Positions 33,054 through 41,365 of a DNA stretch of 64,000 bases are shown one piece after another. Position 1 is the stretch's first letter. Every line of letters starts with the position of its first letter. This DNA is from Nonomuraea africana (GTDB lineage Bacteria > Actinomycetota > Actinomycetes > Streptosporangiales > Streptosporangiaceae). The stretch spans positions 1,860,001-1,924,000 of the forward strand of contig NZ_JADBEF010000001.1 of assembly GCF_014873535.1 (NCBI RefSeq). Reading direction: 5' to 3'. The translations under genes were made by a program, and so were the position numbers. The notes beneath the pieces are model-generated. The model had not been told where the DNA came from, did no database searches, and saw only the letters and a list, made by a program, of their open reading frames with translations.

Positions 33054-34187
33054 ATGATGGACCACCATGACCCGCACGCCGGCCTGCACAGTGAGCAGGG
33101 CTCCTTGAAGGGCGAGCACCCGGGCAGGGCGGCCAACCCGATCATCAAGGTGCACGATCTGGCCTGGCTGGAGTTCTGCAAGCCGGATCTGCAGCGCGCG
33201 GAATCGTTCGCGCACGCCTTCGGATTCACCACGGCGCTGCACACCGCGGACGAACTCCACCTGCGCGGCACCGACGCCGGTAGCCCGTGCGTGCTCATCC
33301 GCAAGGGGACCCGGTCGAGGTTGATCGGTCCGGCTTTCCAGGCGGCCGACCCCAGCGACGTGCTCCGGCTCGCGCAGGCCACCGGACGGAAGGCCGCGCC
33401 GCTGCCGGAGAGCCTGGGCGGGCTCGCCGTCGACCTGCCCGACCCGAGCGGCAACCGGGTGCGGGTGGTGTCGGGCACGCACGATCTGGCCGCGCTGCCC
33501 GCCCAGGTGCCGCTCACGTTCAACTTCGGGCATGCCGCAGCGCGGACGAACGGCACCCAGCGGCCGCCGCGCGCACCGGCCAAGGTGCAACGGCTCGGGC
33601 ACGTGGTCATGCAGACGACCCGGTACATCGAAACGCTGAACTGGTATCTGCAGCACCTGGGCCTGATCGTCAGCGACTTCCTCTACTACCCGGGGCAGCG
33701 CGGACGCGGGCCGGTGATGAGCTTCATCCGCTGCGACCGCGGCATGACGCCCACTGACCATCACACGCTCGCGATGACCCTCGGCCCGGTCAACCGCTAC
33801 GTGCACTCCGCCTATCAAGTCGCCGATCTCGACGCGCTGGCCGCCGGCGGCCAGCACCTGCTCGAGCTGGGCTACCGGCGTTCCTGGGGCATCGGCCGGC
33901 ACATCCAGGGCAGCCAGATCTTCGACTACTGGCGCGACCCTGACGGCTTCCTGGTCGAGCACTTCAGTGACGGCGACCTGTTCGACTGCACGCTCGAACC
34001 CGGCTGGGCGCCCATGACCGCCTCCGGGCTGGCCCAATGGGGGCCTCCGGCGACCAAGGACTTCCTCGGCCTGGCACCCGGCCGGGAGCCGCTGCGCGAG
34101 CTGCGCGGGATCGTCCGCGCGCTGCGCGAGGACAACGAATTCGACCTGCACCGCCTGCGCGGCCTGCTGAAAGTAGCCAGCTCATGA
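33054..34187 (+). CDS. Extradiol ring-cleavage dioxygenase (VOC type)
   Basis: 377 residues with two VOC modules, as in catechol 2,3-dioxygenases. Likely metal ligands are His in RLGHVVMQTTRYI, His in YVHSAYQVADLD and Glu in DGFLVEHFSDGD. It would open the ring of a catechol next to the two hydroxyls, using Fe(II) and O2. AAGGAGG precedes the ATG at 33054. It is the first gene of an operon in which each junction is an ATGA overlap. The substrate is a catechol made by the operon's monooxygenase, by inference. Confidence 0.85.
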   Translation: MMDHHDPHAGLHSEQGSLKGEHPGRAANPIIKVHDLAWLEFCKPDLQRAESFAHAFGFTTALHTADELHLRGTDAGSPCVLIRKGTRSRLIGPAFQAADPSDVLRLAQATGRKAAPLPESLGGLAVDLPDPSGNRVRVVSGTHDLAALPAQVPLTFNFGHAAARTNGTQRPPRAPAKVQRLGHVVMQTTRYIETLNWYLQHLGLIVSDFLYYPGQRGRGPVMSFIRCDRGMTPTDHHTLAMTLGPVNRYVHSAYQVADLDALAAGGQHLLELGYRRSWGIGRHIQGSQIFDYWRDPDGFLVEHFSDGDLFDCTLEPGWAPMTASGLAQWGPPATKDFLGLAPGREPLRELRGIVRALREDNEFDLHRLRGLLKVASS

Positions 34188-35122
34188 GCACCTCCATCCT
34201 CCGCACCGCCGACGCCTGGTGGGTTGCCACACCTGCCGGCGCCGCCCAGGTGGACACCCAGGCCACCACCACCGGACAGCTGCTGGCCGACCGGCAGGCC
34301 ATCGCCGCGGCCGCCACCAGCTCCGACACGGTGGCCCTCGACAGCCTCACCCTGCTGTCACCGGTCACGGCGTCCTGCCGGGTTGTCGCGCAAATGACGA
34401 ACTTCGCCTCGCATGTCAAGGACGTGGGCATGAATCCCGCCACCGTCCCGCTGACCTTCTTCCGCAAGTCCTCCGGCTCGATCAGCGGACCCTACGACGA
34501 AGTCATCCGGCCCGCCCACGTGCGGCTGCTGGATTACGAGGTGGAGATCGGGCTCGTCATCGGCCGGCAGATGCCCGTCGGCACCACGGTCACCGCCGAC
34601 AACCTCACCGACTACGTCGCGGGCCTGGTCGTCACCAACGACATCTCCGCCCGCGACCTGCAGCTGCTCAAGACCCAGTTCTACGAATCCAAGTCCTACC
34701 CCACCTTCACCCCGGTCGGCCCCACCCTGGTGCTTCTGGAACCCGGCGAGTTCAAGCGGTTCGCCGACCTGAGGCTGCGCCTGTCGGTCAACGGCGAGCT
34801 CCGGCAGAACATGACGGTCGCCGACATGATCTACCAGCCCGTCCAGGCACTGCAGGCGCTGACCCGCTTCCAGCGCCTGGACGCCGGTGACCTGCTGTTG
34901 ACCGGCACCCCCGTCGGCACCGCGCTCACCGCGCCGCCCAAGCCGATCGGGGTCCTCGCGTCGCTGCTGCCGCCCGCGCTCAAGTGGAAACTCTTCTTCG
35001 ACCGCCAGGCCGGCAACCCCAAGTACCTGCAGGACGGCGATGTCATCGAGGCCGCCGTGGCCACCGATGACCTCGGGATCGACCTGGGCACCCAGCGCAC
35101 GGTGGTGAGGTACGCGCGATGA
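34184..35122 (+). CDS. Fumarylacetoacetate hydrolase-family protein
   Basis: 312 residues. The FAH domain shows DYEVEIGLVIGRQMPVG, VVTNDISARDLQLLKTQF, SYPTFTPVGPTLV and DLLLTGTPVGTAL, with the acidic metal ligands in the first block. It would hydrolyse or decarboxylate the ring-opened product from the dioxygenase. The true start is the ATG at 34184, which overlaps the stop of the dioxygenase (ATGA); the longer upstream frame is a shadow. It overlaps the CoA ligase by 4 bp. Confidence 0.83.
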   Translation: MSTSILRTADAWWVATPAGAAQVDTQATTTGQLLADRQAIAAAATSSDTVALDSLTLLSPVTASCRVVAQMTNFASHVKDVGMNPATVPLTFFRKSSGSISGPYDEVIRPAHVRLLDYEVEIGLVIGRQMPVGTTVTADNLTDYVAGLVVTNDISARDLQLLKTQFYESKSYPTFTPVGPTLVLLEPGEFKRFADLRLRLSVNGELRQNMTVADMIYQPVQALQALTRFQRLDAGDLLLTGTPVGTALTAPPKPIGVLASLLPPALKWKLFFDRQAGNPKYLQDGDVIEAAVATDDLGIDLGTQRTVVRYAR

Positions 35123-36948
35123 CGCACCACACTCAGGGCGAGCGCCCCCTGATCCTGGCGCCGCAAGACCTCCCTCTGGTGGAGGCGGTGCCGCTGGACG
35201 AGCGCGACCTGCCCGCCTCCACCTACGAGTTGCTGCACCGTACGGCCACCGCCACACCGCAGGCGCCCGCCTTGCACCTGCTGGGCGAGGGACCGGAAGT
35301 GACCTGGAGCTACGGCGAACTGCTGACCCGCGTGCACCAGGCCGCCAACCTCTACACCAGCCTGGGGCTGGCGCCGGGCGGGACGGTAGGGCTGCTGCTG
35401 CCGAACACCGGTGACACCTACGCCGCACTGCTGGGTGCCCAGGCCGTCGGCATCGCCAACCCGGTCAACCCGATGCTGGCCGACAATCACATCATCGACA
35501 TCTTCACCCTCACCCGGGCCGAGATCCTCGTCGTGGCGGGATCGGGCATGAACCGGGAACTGTGGGAGAAGGCGCTACGCGTGGCCAGGGGACTGCCGCA
35601 CCTGCGCGCGCTGGTGGTGGTGGGCGACAACGCCGCCATCGACACCGGCTACGTCCCTCGTGGCGTCGGCGACTTCGAACGTCTCACGGCCGAGCAGCCA
35701 GGCGACCGGCTGATCGCTCACCATCGGCCCGGGCCGCAGGATCTGGCCGCCTACTTCCACACCGGCGGCACCACCGGCACGCCGAAGATCGCTCCGCACA
35801 CGCACGCCATGGAGATCTACATGGCGTGGGCGCTCGGCTGCTCGGGAGCGTACGCGGGCGGCGACGTCGTGACCCTGGCCGGGCTGCCGCTGTTCCACGT
35901 CAACGCCCTGCACGTCACCGGGCTGGCGCCGTTCATGCACGGCGCGAGCGTGGCCAGCCTCGGCCCGCTCGGCTACCGCGACAAGACGCTCATGGCCGAC
36001 TTCTGGCGCATCATCGAGCGCTACCGCGTCACCGCCTTCTCCGCTGTGCCGACCGTGTACGCGAACCTGCCACCGATCCCTGAGGAGGTGGACCTCTCCA
36101 GCCTCCGGGCCGGGGTCGTCGGCGCCGCGCCGCTGCCCAGCCGGGTGCGCGCCGCGTTCGAGGAGGCGGCCAAGGTGCCGATGCTGGAGGGGTATGGCCT
36201 CACCGAGGCGACCTGCGCCAGCGCCAGCACTCCCGCCCTCGCGCCGCGTCCGGGTTCGGTGGGGTTGCGCTTGCCGTACCAGCAGATCAAGGCCGTCACG
36301 GTGGATGTCGACGACCGGCCGACCGGCGACTGCCCGCCCGGCCGGACCGGGGTGCTGGCCATCAAAGGGCCGGCGGTCTTCCCCGGCTACCTCGGCCCGG
36401 ACGGCCCCGATCCCACCGGCAAGATCTTCGACGGCTGGCTGGTCACCGGCGACCTCGGCCACGTGGACGCCGACGGCTACGTCTATCTGACCGGGCGAGC
36501 CAAAGACCTCATCATCCGCAGCGGCCACAACATCGACCCGCGCCCGATCGAGGAGTCGCTGCTGGCGCACCCCGTCGTGAGCGGCGCCGCCGTCGTGGGG
36601 CGCCCCGACCCGCACTCCGGCGAGGTCCCCGTCGCCTACGTGACCGTCTCCGCACAGGTCAGCGAGGACGACCTGCTGGCCTGGGCCCGGGCACACGCCC
36701 CCGAGCCGGCCGCCGCCCCCAAGGCCGTGCACATCGTCGCATCCTTGCCCACCACGACCGTCGGCAAGCTCTACAAACCCGAACTGGTCGCCGACTCCGT
36801 CCGCCGCATCATCGCCGACCTCGACCCCCACGGCACGGCCGAGGTCGCGTTGGAAAACGGGCGGCCGGTCGTCCTGATCGCCCCGGATACGGAGCTGGCC
36901 GCCGCGCTCGACCGTTACCCCATCAACTACCGGCTGGTGACCTCATGA
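35119..36948 (+). CDS. Acyl-CoA synthetase (AMP-forming)
   Basis: 609 residues of the ANL superfamily. The P-loop is AAYFHTGGTTGTPKIAPHTH, the A5 motif is MLEGYGLTEATCA, the A7 motif is GWLVTGDLGHVDADGYVYL, the hinge is GRAKDLIIRSGHNI, and the catalytic Lys is in TTTVGKLYKPEL. About 50 extra residues follow the usual end. It would load a carboxylic acid, perhaps a side-chain or ring-cleavage acid, onto CoA. The ATG at 35119 overlaps the FAH stop. The exact substrate is open. Confidence 0.85.
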   Translation: MTHHTQGERPLILAPQDLPLVEAVPLDERDLPASTYELLHRTATATPQAPALHLLGEGPEVTWSYGELLTRVHQAANLYTSLGLAPGGTVGLLLPNTGDTYAALLGAQAVGIANPVNPMLADNHIIDIFTLTRAEILVVAGSGMNRELWEKALRVARGLPHLRALVVVGDNAAIDTGYVPRGVGDFERLTAEQPGDRLIAHHRPGPQDLAAYFHTGGTTGTPKIAPHTHAMEIYMAWALGCSGAYAGGDVVTLAGLPLFHVNALHVTGLAPFMHGASVASLGPLGYRDKTLMADFWRIIERYRVTAFSAVPTVYANLPPIPEEVDLSSLRAGVVGAAPLPSRVRAAFEEAAKVPMLEGYGLTEATCASASTPALAPRPGSVGLRLPYQQIKAVTVDVDDRPTGDCPPGRTGVLAIKGPAVFPGYLGPDGPDPTGKIFDGWLVTGDLGHVDADGYVYLTGRAKDLIIRSGHNIDPRPIEESLLAHPVVSGAAVVGRPDPHSGEVPVAYVTVSAQVSEDDLLAWARAHAPEPAAAPKAVHIVASLPTTTVGKLYKPELVADSVRRIIADLDPHGTAEVALENGRPVVLIAPDTELAAALDRYPINYRLVTS

Positions 36949-37358
36949 TCGACCCTGTTGTCCGCGACTTCCTCGCCCGGCATCCTGCGGGCGTGCTGGC
37001 CACCTCCCGACCCGACGGCGGGGTGCGACAGTCGGTCGTCTACTTCGCCCTGGACGGCGGCCGTCTGCTCATCTCCACCGAACCCGGCCGCGCCAAGGCC
37101 AGGGACGCGCAGCGCACCAGGCGCGCCTCCCTGTGCGTGATCGGGGCGGCTGCGCCGTACCCGTCAGTGACGCTGGAAGGCACCGCCACCATCCGGACCG
37201 CCGGCATCGGGTCGGACACCGCACGTGTCGTGTCCCGCATCGGCGGCCAGAGCATCGAGCCGATGAGCGATGCGGAGCTGGCCGCGATGAACCGCGTCAT
37301 CCTCGAGATCATCGTCGAGCGCGTCTACGGCGCCAGCTACCTCCAGGGCACGTCATGA
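36945..37358 (+). CDS. PPOX-class F420/FMN-dependent split-barrel oxidoreductase
   Basis: 137 residues with the split beta-barrel pattern: HPAGVLATSRPDGGVRQSVV, GRLLISTEPGRAKARDAQRT and ASLCVIGAAAPYPSVTLEGT. Members bind F420 or FMN and reduce small molecules; in actinobacteria many use F420. The role in an aromatic operon could be reduction of an enoyl or quinone intermediate. It overlaps both neighbours by 4 bp (ATGA). Confidence 0.78.
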   Translation: MIDPVVRDFLARHPAGVLATSRPDGGVRQSVVYFALDGGRLLISTEPGRAKARDAQRTRRASLCVIGAAAPYPSVTLEGTATIRTAGIGSDTARVVSRIGGQSIEPMSDAELAAMNRVILEIIVERVYGASYLQGTS

Positions 37359-38884
37359 GCGAACACCGTGAGTCGCATACCGCTCGGGCGGTCGTCATCG
37401 TCGGCGCGGGGCCCACCGGACTGACCGCCGCGACCCTGCTCGGCCAGTACGGCGTCAAGTGCCAGGTGCTCGAGCGATGGGAGTCCGTCTATCAGGGGCC
37501 CCGCGCAGTCGCCCTCGACGACGAGGTCTACCGGATCCTGGCGCGCCTCGGCGTCCGGGACGAGTTCGCCGCGATCGCCTGGCCGCATCGCGGCCTGCGA
37601 CTCGTCGACCCGACCTTGCGGGTACTGGCGGAGTTCCAACGCGACGGCCTCGGCAGGCACGGCTACCCCCAGGGGGTGATGTTCGACCAGCCGGAGCTGG
37701 AGGCGATCCTCCGCCGGAATCTGAAGCAGTACGGGAACGTCACCCTTCGCGGTGGCATCGAGGTCACCGGGCTAAGCCAGGACGGCAGCGGGGTCCGGGT
37801 CGACTTCACCAACCATGCAACGGGCAGCCGGGATTCGGTCCGCGCGGCGTACGTCCTGGGCTGCGACGGCGCCAACAGCGTGACCAGGGCGTCGACCGGC
37901 GCTGTCATGCACGACCTGAAGTTCACGCAACACTGGCTCGTCGTCGACGTGGACAGCGAGGCCGACCTCGGCCAATGGAACGGCGCGCACCAGGTCTGCG
38001 ACCCGGCCCGCCCCACGACCTACATGCGCCTCGGAAAGACCCGGCACCGCTGGGAGTTCCGGCTGGCGCCCGGCGAAGCCGCTGACGACTACTGCGAGAT
38101 GACCCGCTTGTATCCGTTGATCTCGCCGTGGACCAGGGGGATTCCTGTCGAGAAGCTGGAAATCGTCCGCGCGGCGGGCTATGTCTCTCGCGCGCAGGTC
38201 GCCGACCGGTGGCGCGAAGGCCGGGTGTTCCTCCTGGGCGACGCCGCCCACCTCACCCCGCCGTTCATCGGCCAGGGCATGGGAGCCGGGCTCCGCGATG
38301 CGATGAACCTCGCCTGGAAACTCGCCGGCGTGCTAGGCGGCAGCCTGCCCGAGGCCGTGCTCGACACCTACCAGATCGAACGAAAGCCACACGCCCGCAC
38401 CATGATCGGGCTGGCGAGACTGCTCGGCACCGCGATGACGGCGGGCGGCGAGTTGGGCAACGTCATCCGCCGCGTCGTGGCTCCGCGTCTGCACCTCGTG
38501 CCCGGCCTCAATGAGCTGACTACGGACAGCCAGACACCTGCGCTGCGCCAGTCGGACCTGGTGGTGCGGCCACGCCTGCGCCGTACTCTTGCTGGCAGGC
38601 TGTGCCCGAACGCGATCCTCGACGACGGTCAGCGTTTCGACGACGTGGCCGCGGGCCGGTTCGCGATCGTCACGTCAACCGAGCCGTCCACCACGCAACG
38701 AGCCGAAATCGAGCGGCGCGGAGCAGTTCTCATCACTGCCCGGCCGGGCAGTGAACTCCACGGATGGCTGAGGAAAGGCCGCGCACACGCGGTCATTGTC
38801 CGCCCCGACGGCACAGTGCTGCGCACCGGGCGTGATCCGCTGGCGCTCGGCGCGAGCCTGCCCCGGGCCTCGGCGGCCGCCTGA
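37355..38884 (+). CDS. FAD-dependent aromatic monooxygenase (MhpA/PheA-like)
   Basis: 509 residues of the class A flavoprotein hydroxylases. It has the FAD GxGxxG motif AVVIVGAGPTGLTAATLLGQ, the DG fold YVLGCDGANSVTRAST, and the GD motif GRVFLLGDAAHLTPPFIGQG. It hydroxylates an aromatic ring with NAD(P)H and O2, and so would supply the catechol for the dioxygenase. The pattern is close to 3-(3-hydroxyphenyl)propionate hydroxylase. The ATG at 37355 overlaps the preceding stop. It is the last gene of the operon. Confidence 0.85.
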   Translation: MSEHRESHTARAVVIVGAGPTGLTAATLLGQYGVKCQVLERWESVYQGPRAVALDDEVYRILARLGVRDEFAAIAWPHRGLRLVDPTLRVLAEFQRDGLGRHGYPQGVMFDQPELEAILRRNLKQYGNVTLRGGIEVTGLSQDGSGVRVDFTNHATGSRDSVRAAYVLGCDGANSVTRASTGAVMHDLKFTQHWLVVDVDSEADLGQWNGAHQVCDPARPTTYMRLGKTRHRWEFRLAPGEAADDYCEMTRLYPLISPWTRGIPVEKLEIVRAAGYVSRAQVADRWREGRVFLLGDAAHLTPPFIGQGMGAGLRDAMNLAWKLAGVLGGSLPEAVLDTYQIERKPHARTMIGLARLLGTAMTAGGELGNVIRRVVAPRLHLVPGLNELTTDSQTPALRQSDLVVRPRLRRTLAGRLCPNAILDDGQRFDDVAAGRFAIVTSTEPSTTQRAEIERRGAVLITARPGSELHGWLRKGRAHAVIVRPDGTVLRTGRDPLALGASLPRASAAA

Positions 38885-39030
38885 CAGCAGCTGGGCCGGT
38901 CGCCTCATCCGGTGTCCAGCACTCCACTCTGTGCGCATCGGCCGGGACCCTTCTCCGCCGACCGCACTGAAGACTCGGAAGCACCTTGGCCCGCACCGCA
39001 GCCGCTCCCGTCCGGTACGGCTCATCTGTG
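38885..39030. other. Intergenic stretch after the aromatic operon
   Basis: I see no gene or clear terminator here; it leads into the transposase relics. Confidence 0.3.
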
Positions 39031-39490
39031 ACGCTAGGAGCCATCCAGGCGGCGGATGTCCTTTTCCAGCGCGTGCACCGTCTTGTGGGTGGCGTAGTCG
39101 TCGCAGATCAGGTGGACTTCGAGCCCGGCTGGGACCTAAGCCCGCCAGACCCGGGACACCGTCGACTGCGACAGACCGACCTGCTGAGCCATCGACCGCG
39201 TCGATCAGTGCGTGGCGTTCTTGGGCTTGCTCTCCAGGGTCCGCGCGATCAGGTCCGCCACCTGCTCATCGCCCACCGGACGCGGCCGACCCGGACGCGG
39301 CTCGTCCGACAAGCCGCCAAGCCGGTCGGCCAGGAATCGCCGACGCCACTTCAAGACCGTCTCTCGCTCTTGATGTGGCAGTAGAGCTTGTCCTTGGCCA
39401 GATCGTAGGCGGTGGACAGGTGCCGGATCTCGCCGTAGCGGTGGTCGGCGAGCACCGGCACACGGCGCAGCCCATGCGAACGCCCTGCCT
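39030..39490 (-). pseudogene. IS630-family transposase, scrambled remnants
   Basis: On the minus strand 39382-39480 reads VPVLADHRYGEIRHLSTAYD then LAKDKLYCHIK, 39219-39357 reads KWRRRFLADRLGGLSDEPRP then GRPRPVGDEQVADLIARTLE (the helix-turn-helix linker region of IS630), and after a stop 39040-39115 reads HLICDDYATHKTVHALEKDI, a piece of the DDE domain. The pieces are out of normal order or lack the middle, and stop codons separate them. Confidence 0.6.
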
Positions 39491-39584
39491 ACGATCCCGG
39501 CCCAGAGGGAGACACCGCGGGTAGGTCATCGACAGCTGCCCCGCTGTACCACCGTGACCCCGCCGAGTGTGAGCGCGCGGGCCC

Positions 39585-39687
39585 GCCGGACCCTACCCCC
39601 ATCAACGCGGTCGAGACCTTCTACAGCGGCTCCGGCATCACCGTGGCACTGTCGTCACTCCTGGCCGGGGTCCGCAACGACTCATGA
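39585..39687 (+). pseudogene. Short coding-like C-terminal remnant
   Basis: The plus frame reads PTPINAVETFYSGSGITVAL then SSLLAGVRNDS and a stop at 39687. Codons are GC-ending as in real genes, but no start or family is recognisable. It is probably the tail of a gene destroyed by the transposase. Confidence 0.25.
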
Positions 39688-39705
39688 TGGGGCGAGTGGC
39701 GAGGT

Positions 39706-39825
39706 TCACGCCGCCTCGGTCTTCCCGCCGAGATCGAGATTGACCTCCACGTCGTCCAGCGGCGCGTCCAGGTCGTAGATGTGGTCGCCGAAGCCTCTGA
39801 GCTCATGACCGGGTTCACGTGCCAT
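39706..39825 (-). CDS. 39-residue acidic peptide, uncertain
   Basis: The minus frame starts at the ATG at 39825 and reads MAREPGHELRGFGDHIYDLD, then APLDDVEVNLDLGG and a short tail KTEAA before the stop at 39706. It is acidic and has a Gly-Gly near the end, a little like peptide leaders, but there is no Cys/Ser/Thr-rich core and no modifying enzyme nearby. The ribosome site is poor. It may instead be a gene fragment. Confidence 0.3.
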   Translation of the reverse strand: MAREPGHELRGFGDHIYDLDAPLDDVEVNLDLGGKTEAA

Positions 39826-39837
39826 CGACGGGCACTG

Positions 39838-40488
39838 CTACGCGGTGCCGTTGGGGAGAAGCCGGTCGAGCTCGGGCAGGGGACGTTGGCAGATTTGGTG
39901 GGCCTCGTCGGCGGGGATGCCGAAGGTGCGCAGCAGGTCTTCGGTGATCTGGTCGGTGGCCTGGGCGTCGTCGCGGTCGGGCTGGGTGTGGAGCAGTTGG
40001 CCGAGGCATAGTGCGGCGCCTGCGGCCATCACCAAGGCGAGCTCCGGGTCGCCCACGGTGAAGCGCCCGGCTTGGATGCCGGCTTGGATGTCGCGTCGGG
40101 CGCGCGGGGCAATGCCGTGCGCCGAGGCGGCGATGGCCAGGCCGGTGTTGAGCAGGACTTTGCTGAGCTGGGGATGGCGGCGGTGCAGGCGTCCGGTCAG
40201 CCGGAAGCTGAAGGCGAACACCTCGGCCGGGTCGTCCATGCCGCGGGTCAGCTCATCCAGCGCCGCGCCGTGCCGGTCCAGGGCGTCTTCCACGGCCGCC
40301 TGGAAGAGTTCGTCCTTGCCGGAGAAGTGGTTGTAGAACGAGCCCATGCCCACGTCGGCGGCCTGGGTGAGTTCCAGGATCGCCACGTTGGTCTTGCCGT
40401 CGGCGATGAAGGTCTGAGCCGCCTGGACGAGCGCGGCGCGGGTGCGCGCCTTGCGCCGATCCAGGCGGCTCGGTACGGCCTCGGCCAT
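39838..40488 (-). CDS. TetR-family regulator, likely repressor of the aromatic operon
   Basis: 216 residues. The N-terminal RRKARTRAALVQAAQTFIAD and NVAILELTQAADVGMGSFYN then HFSGKDELFQAAVED form the TetR helix-turn-helix. The C-terminal ligand domain contains GRLHRRHPQLSKVLLNTGL. It is divergent from the 40641 membrane-protein gene. The shared palindromes in the gap and at the aromatic operon promoter suggest that it controls both, probably released by an aromatic or CoA-linked effector. Confidence 0.85.
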   Translation of the reverse strand: MAEAVPSRLDRRKARTRAALVQAAQTFIADGKTNVAILELTQAADVGMGSFYNHFSGKDELFQAAVEDALDRHGAALDELTRGMDDPAEVFAFSFRLTGRLHRRHPQLSKVLLNTGLAIAASAHGIAPRARRDIQAGIQAGRFTVGDPELALVMAAGAALCLGQLLHTQPDRDDAQATDQITEDLLRTFGIPADEAHQICQRPLPELDRLLPNGTA

Positions 40489-40534
40489 CTGTTCTCACTC
40501 CTGTCGCAGCTGTCACCGTCCACTGTAGTGCGGT

Positions 40535-40619
40535 CCGTCAGGAATGACGGAATGCTCACTACTGTTTTGGCGAATCATTGCACAAGTGACGATACATTTC
40601 ATAAATGACGAAATCGTCA
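40535..40619. promoter_or_regulatory. TetR operators in the 40489-40640 divergent gap
   Basis: CCGTCAGGAATGACGG (40535-40550) is a perfect 6-bp inverted repeat around GGAA. TGACGAAATCGTCA (40606-40619) has perfect 6-bp arms. TGACGATA (40587-40594) precedes it by 19 bp. The block from about 40586 to 40620 is nearly the same as 32999-33032, with a one-base insertion. Confidence 0.65.
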
Positions 40620-40640
40620 GAAGGGTAGGAATCATCAGAT

Positions 40641-41234
40641 ATGAGAAGAATCATGCCCGCAATCACCGACACCGCCGCAGTAATTCCCGAGCACGCGGTC
40701 AAGGCGCTCATGAGCGAATACGACGCCCTGAAGGCGGAGGAGCGGCAGCGGATCGGCGCGCGCAGCCAATTGCTGTACGCCACGCTCACCGCGGTCGCCG
40801 GCATCATCACTGTCACCGCAACCATGGGCCGGCTCGAGTTGCTGTTGCTGCTGCCGCTGGCCACCACGGTGCTGGGCTGGGCCTACGTCACCAACGATCA
40901 CAAGATCGCCGCTATTGGGCGGTACGTCCGCGGCAGGTTGGGGCCACGCCTGGTCGGCCTCGTCGAGGACGGCTCCAGTGACATCGACGTGTTCAAGTGG
41001 GAGAAATACCATCGCGAGGATCCACTCCGCCCCTCTCGCAAGCGGCTACAACTTGCGGTGGACCTGGCTGCGTTCTGCGTGCCCCCGCTGAGCGCCCTGA
41101 TCGTGCTCTGGCTGCTGGGCCCGCACACTCCAATGGTCCTGATCGGCTCGGCCGCCGCACTGGCCACGGTTGTGGTCCTGGCCACCCAGATCGTTCGCTA
41201 CGCGGACGTAGCCGGTCCCGTACAGCGGACATGA
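40641..41234 (+). CDS. Unknown membrane protein with four hydrophobic segments
   Basis: 197 residues. After about 40 mostly charged residues (YDALKAEERQRIGARSQLLY) come two close membrane segments (ATLTAVAGIITVTATMG and ELLLLLPLATTVLGWAYV), a cytoplasmic loop (HKIAAIGRYVRGRLGPRL, SDIDVFKWEKYHREDP), then two more segments (LAAFCVPPLSALIVLWLLG and VLIGSAAALATVVVLATQIV). I know no function for it. It shares promoter repeats with the aromatic operon 7 kb away. GTAGGA lies before the ATG at 40641; an ATG at 40653 is possible. Confidence 0.7.
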   Translation: MRRIMPAITDTAAVIPEHAVKALMSEYDALKAEERQRIGARSQLLYATLTAVAGIITVTATMGRLELLLLLPLATTVLGWAYVTNDHKIAAIGRYVRGRLGPRLVGLVEDGSSDIDVFKWEKYHREDPLRPSRKRLQLAVDLAAFCVPPLSALIVLWLLGPHTPMVLIGSAAALATVVVLATQIVRYADVAGPVQRT

Positions 41235-41333
41235 TCGCACGGCCGCCTCCGTCCCCTGGGGGCCTGCGGTGCCGGCCCGCGAAACCGACGGGGCGCCGCC
41301 GGCCTGAAGCAGAAGGCCTGAAGCAGGGCCTCA

Positions 41334-41353
41334 CCCCCTCCGGGCGGAGGGGG
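41334..41353. terminator. Hairpin between convergent genes
   Basis: CCCCCTCC, GGGC, GGAGGGGG: a perfect 8-bp GC stem between the stop at 41234 (plus) and 41366 (minus). A direct repeat of GCCTGAAGCAG lies just before it. Confidence 0.65.
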
Positions 41354-41365
41354 CGAGGGATGACG

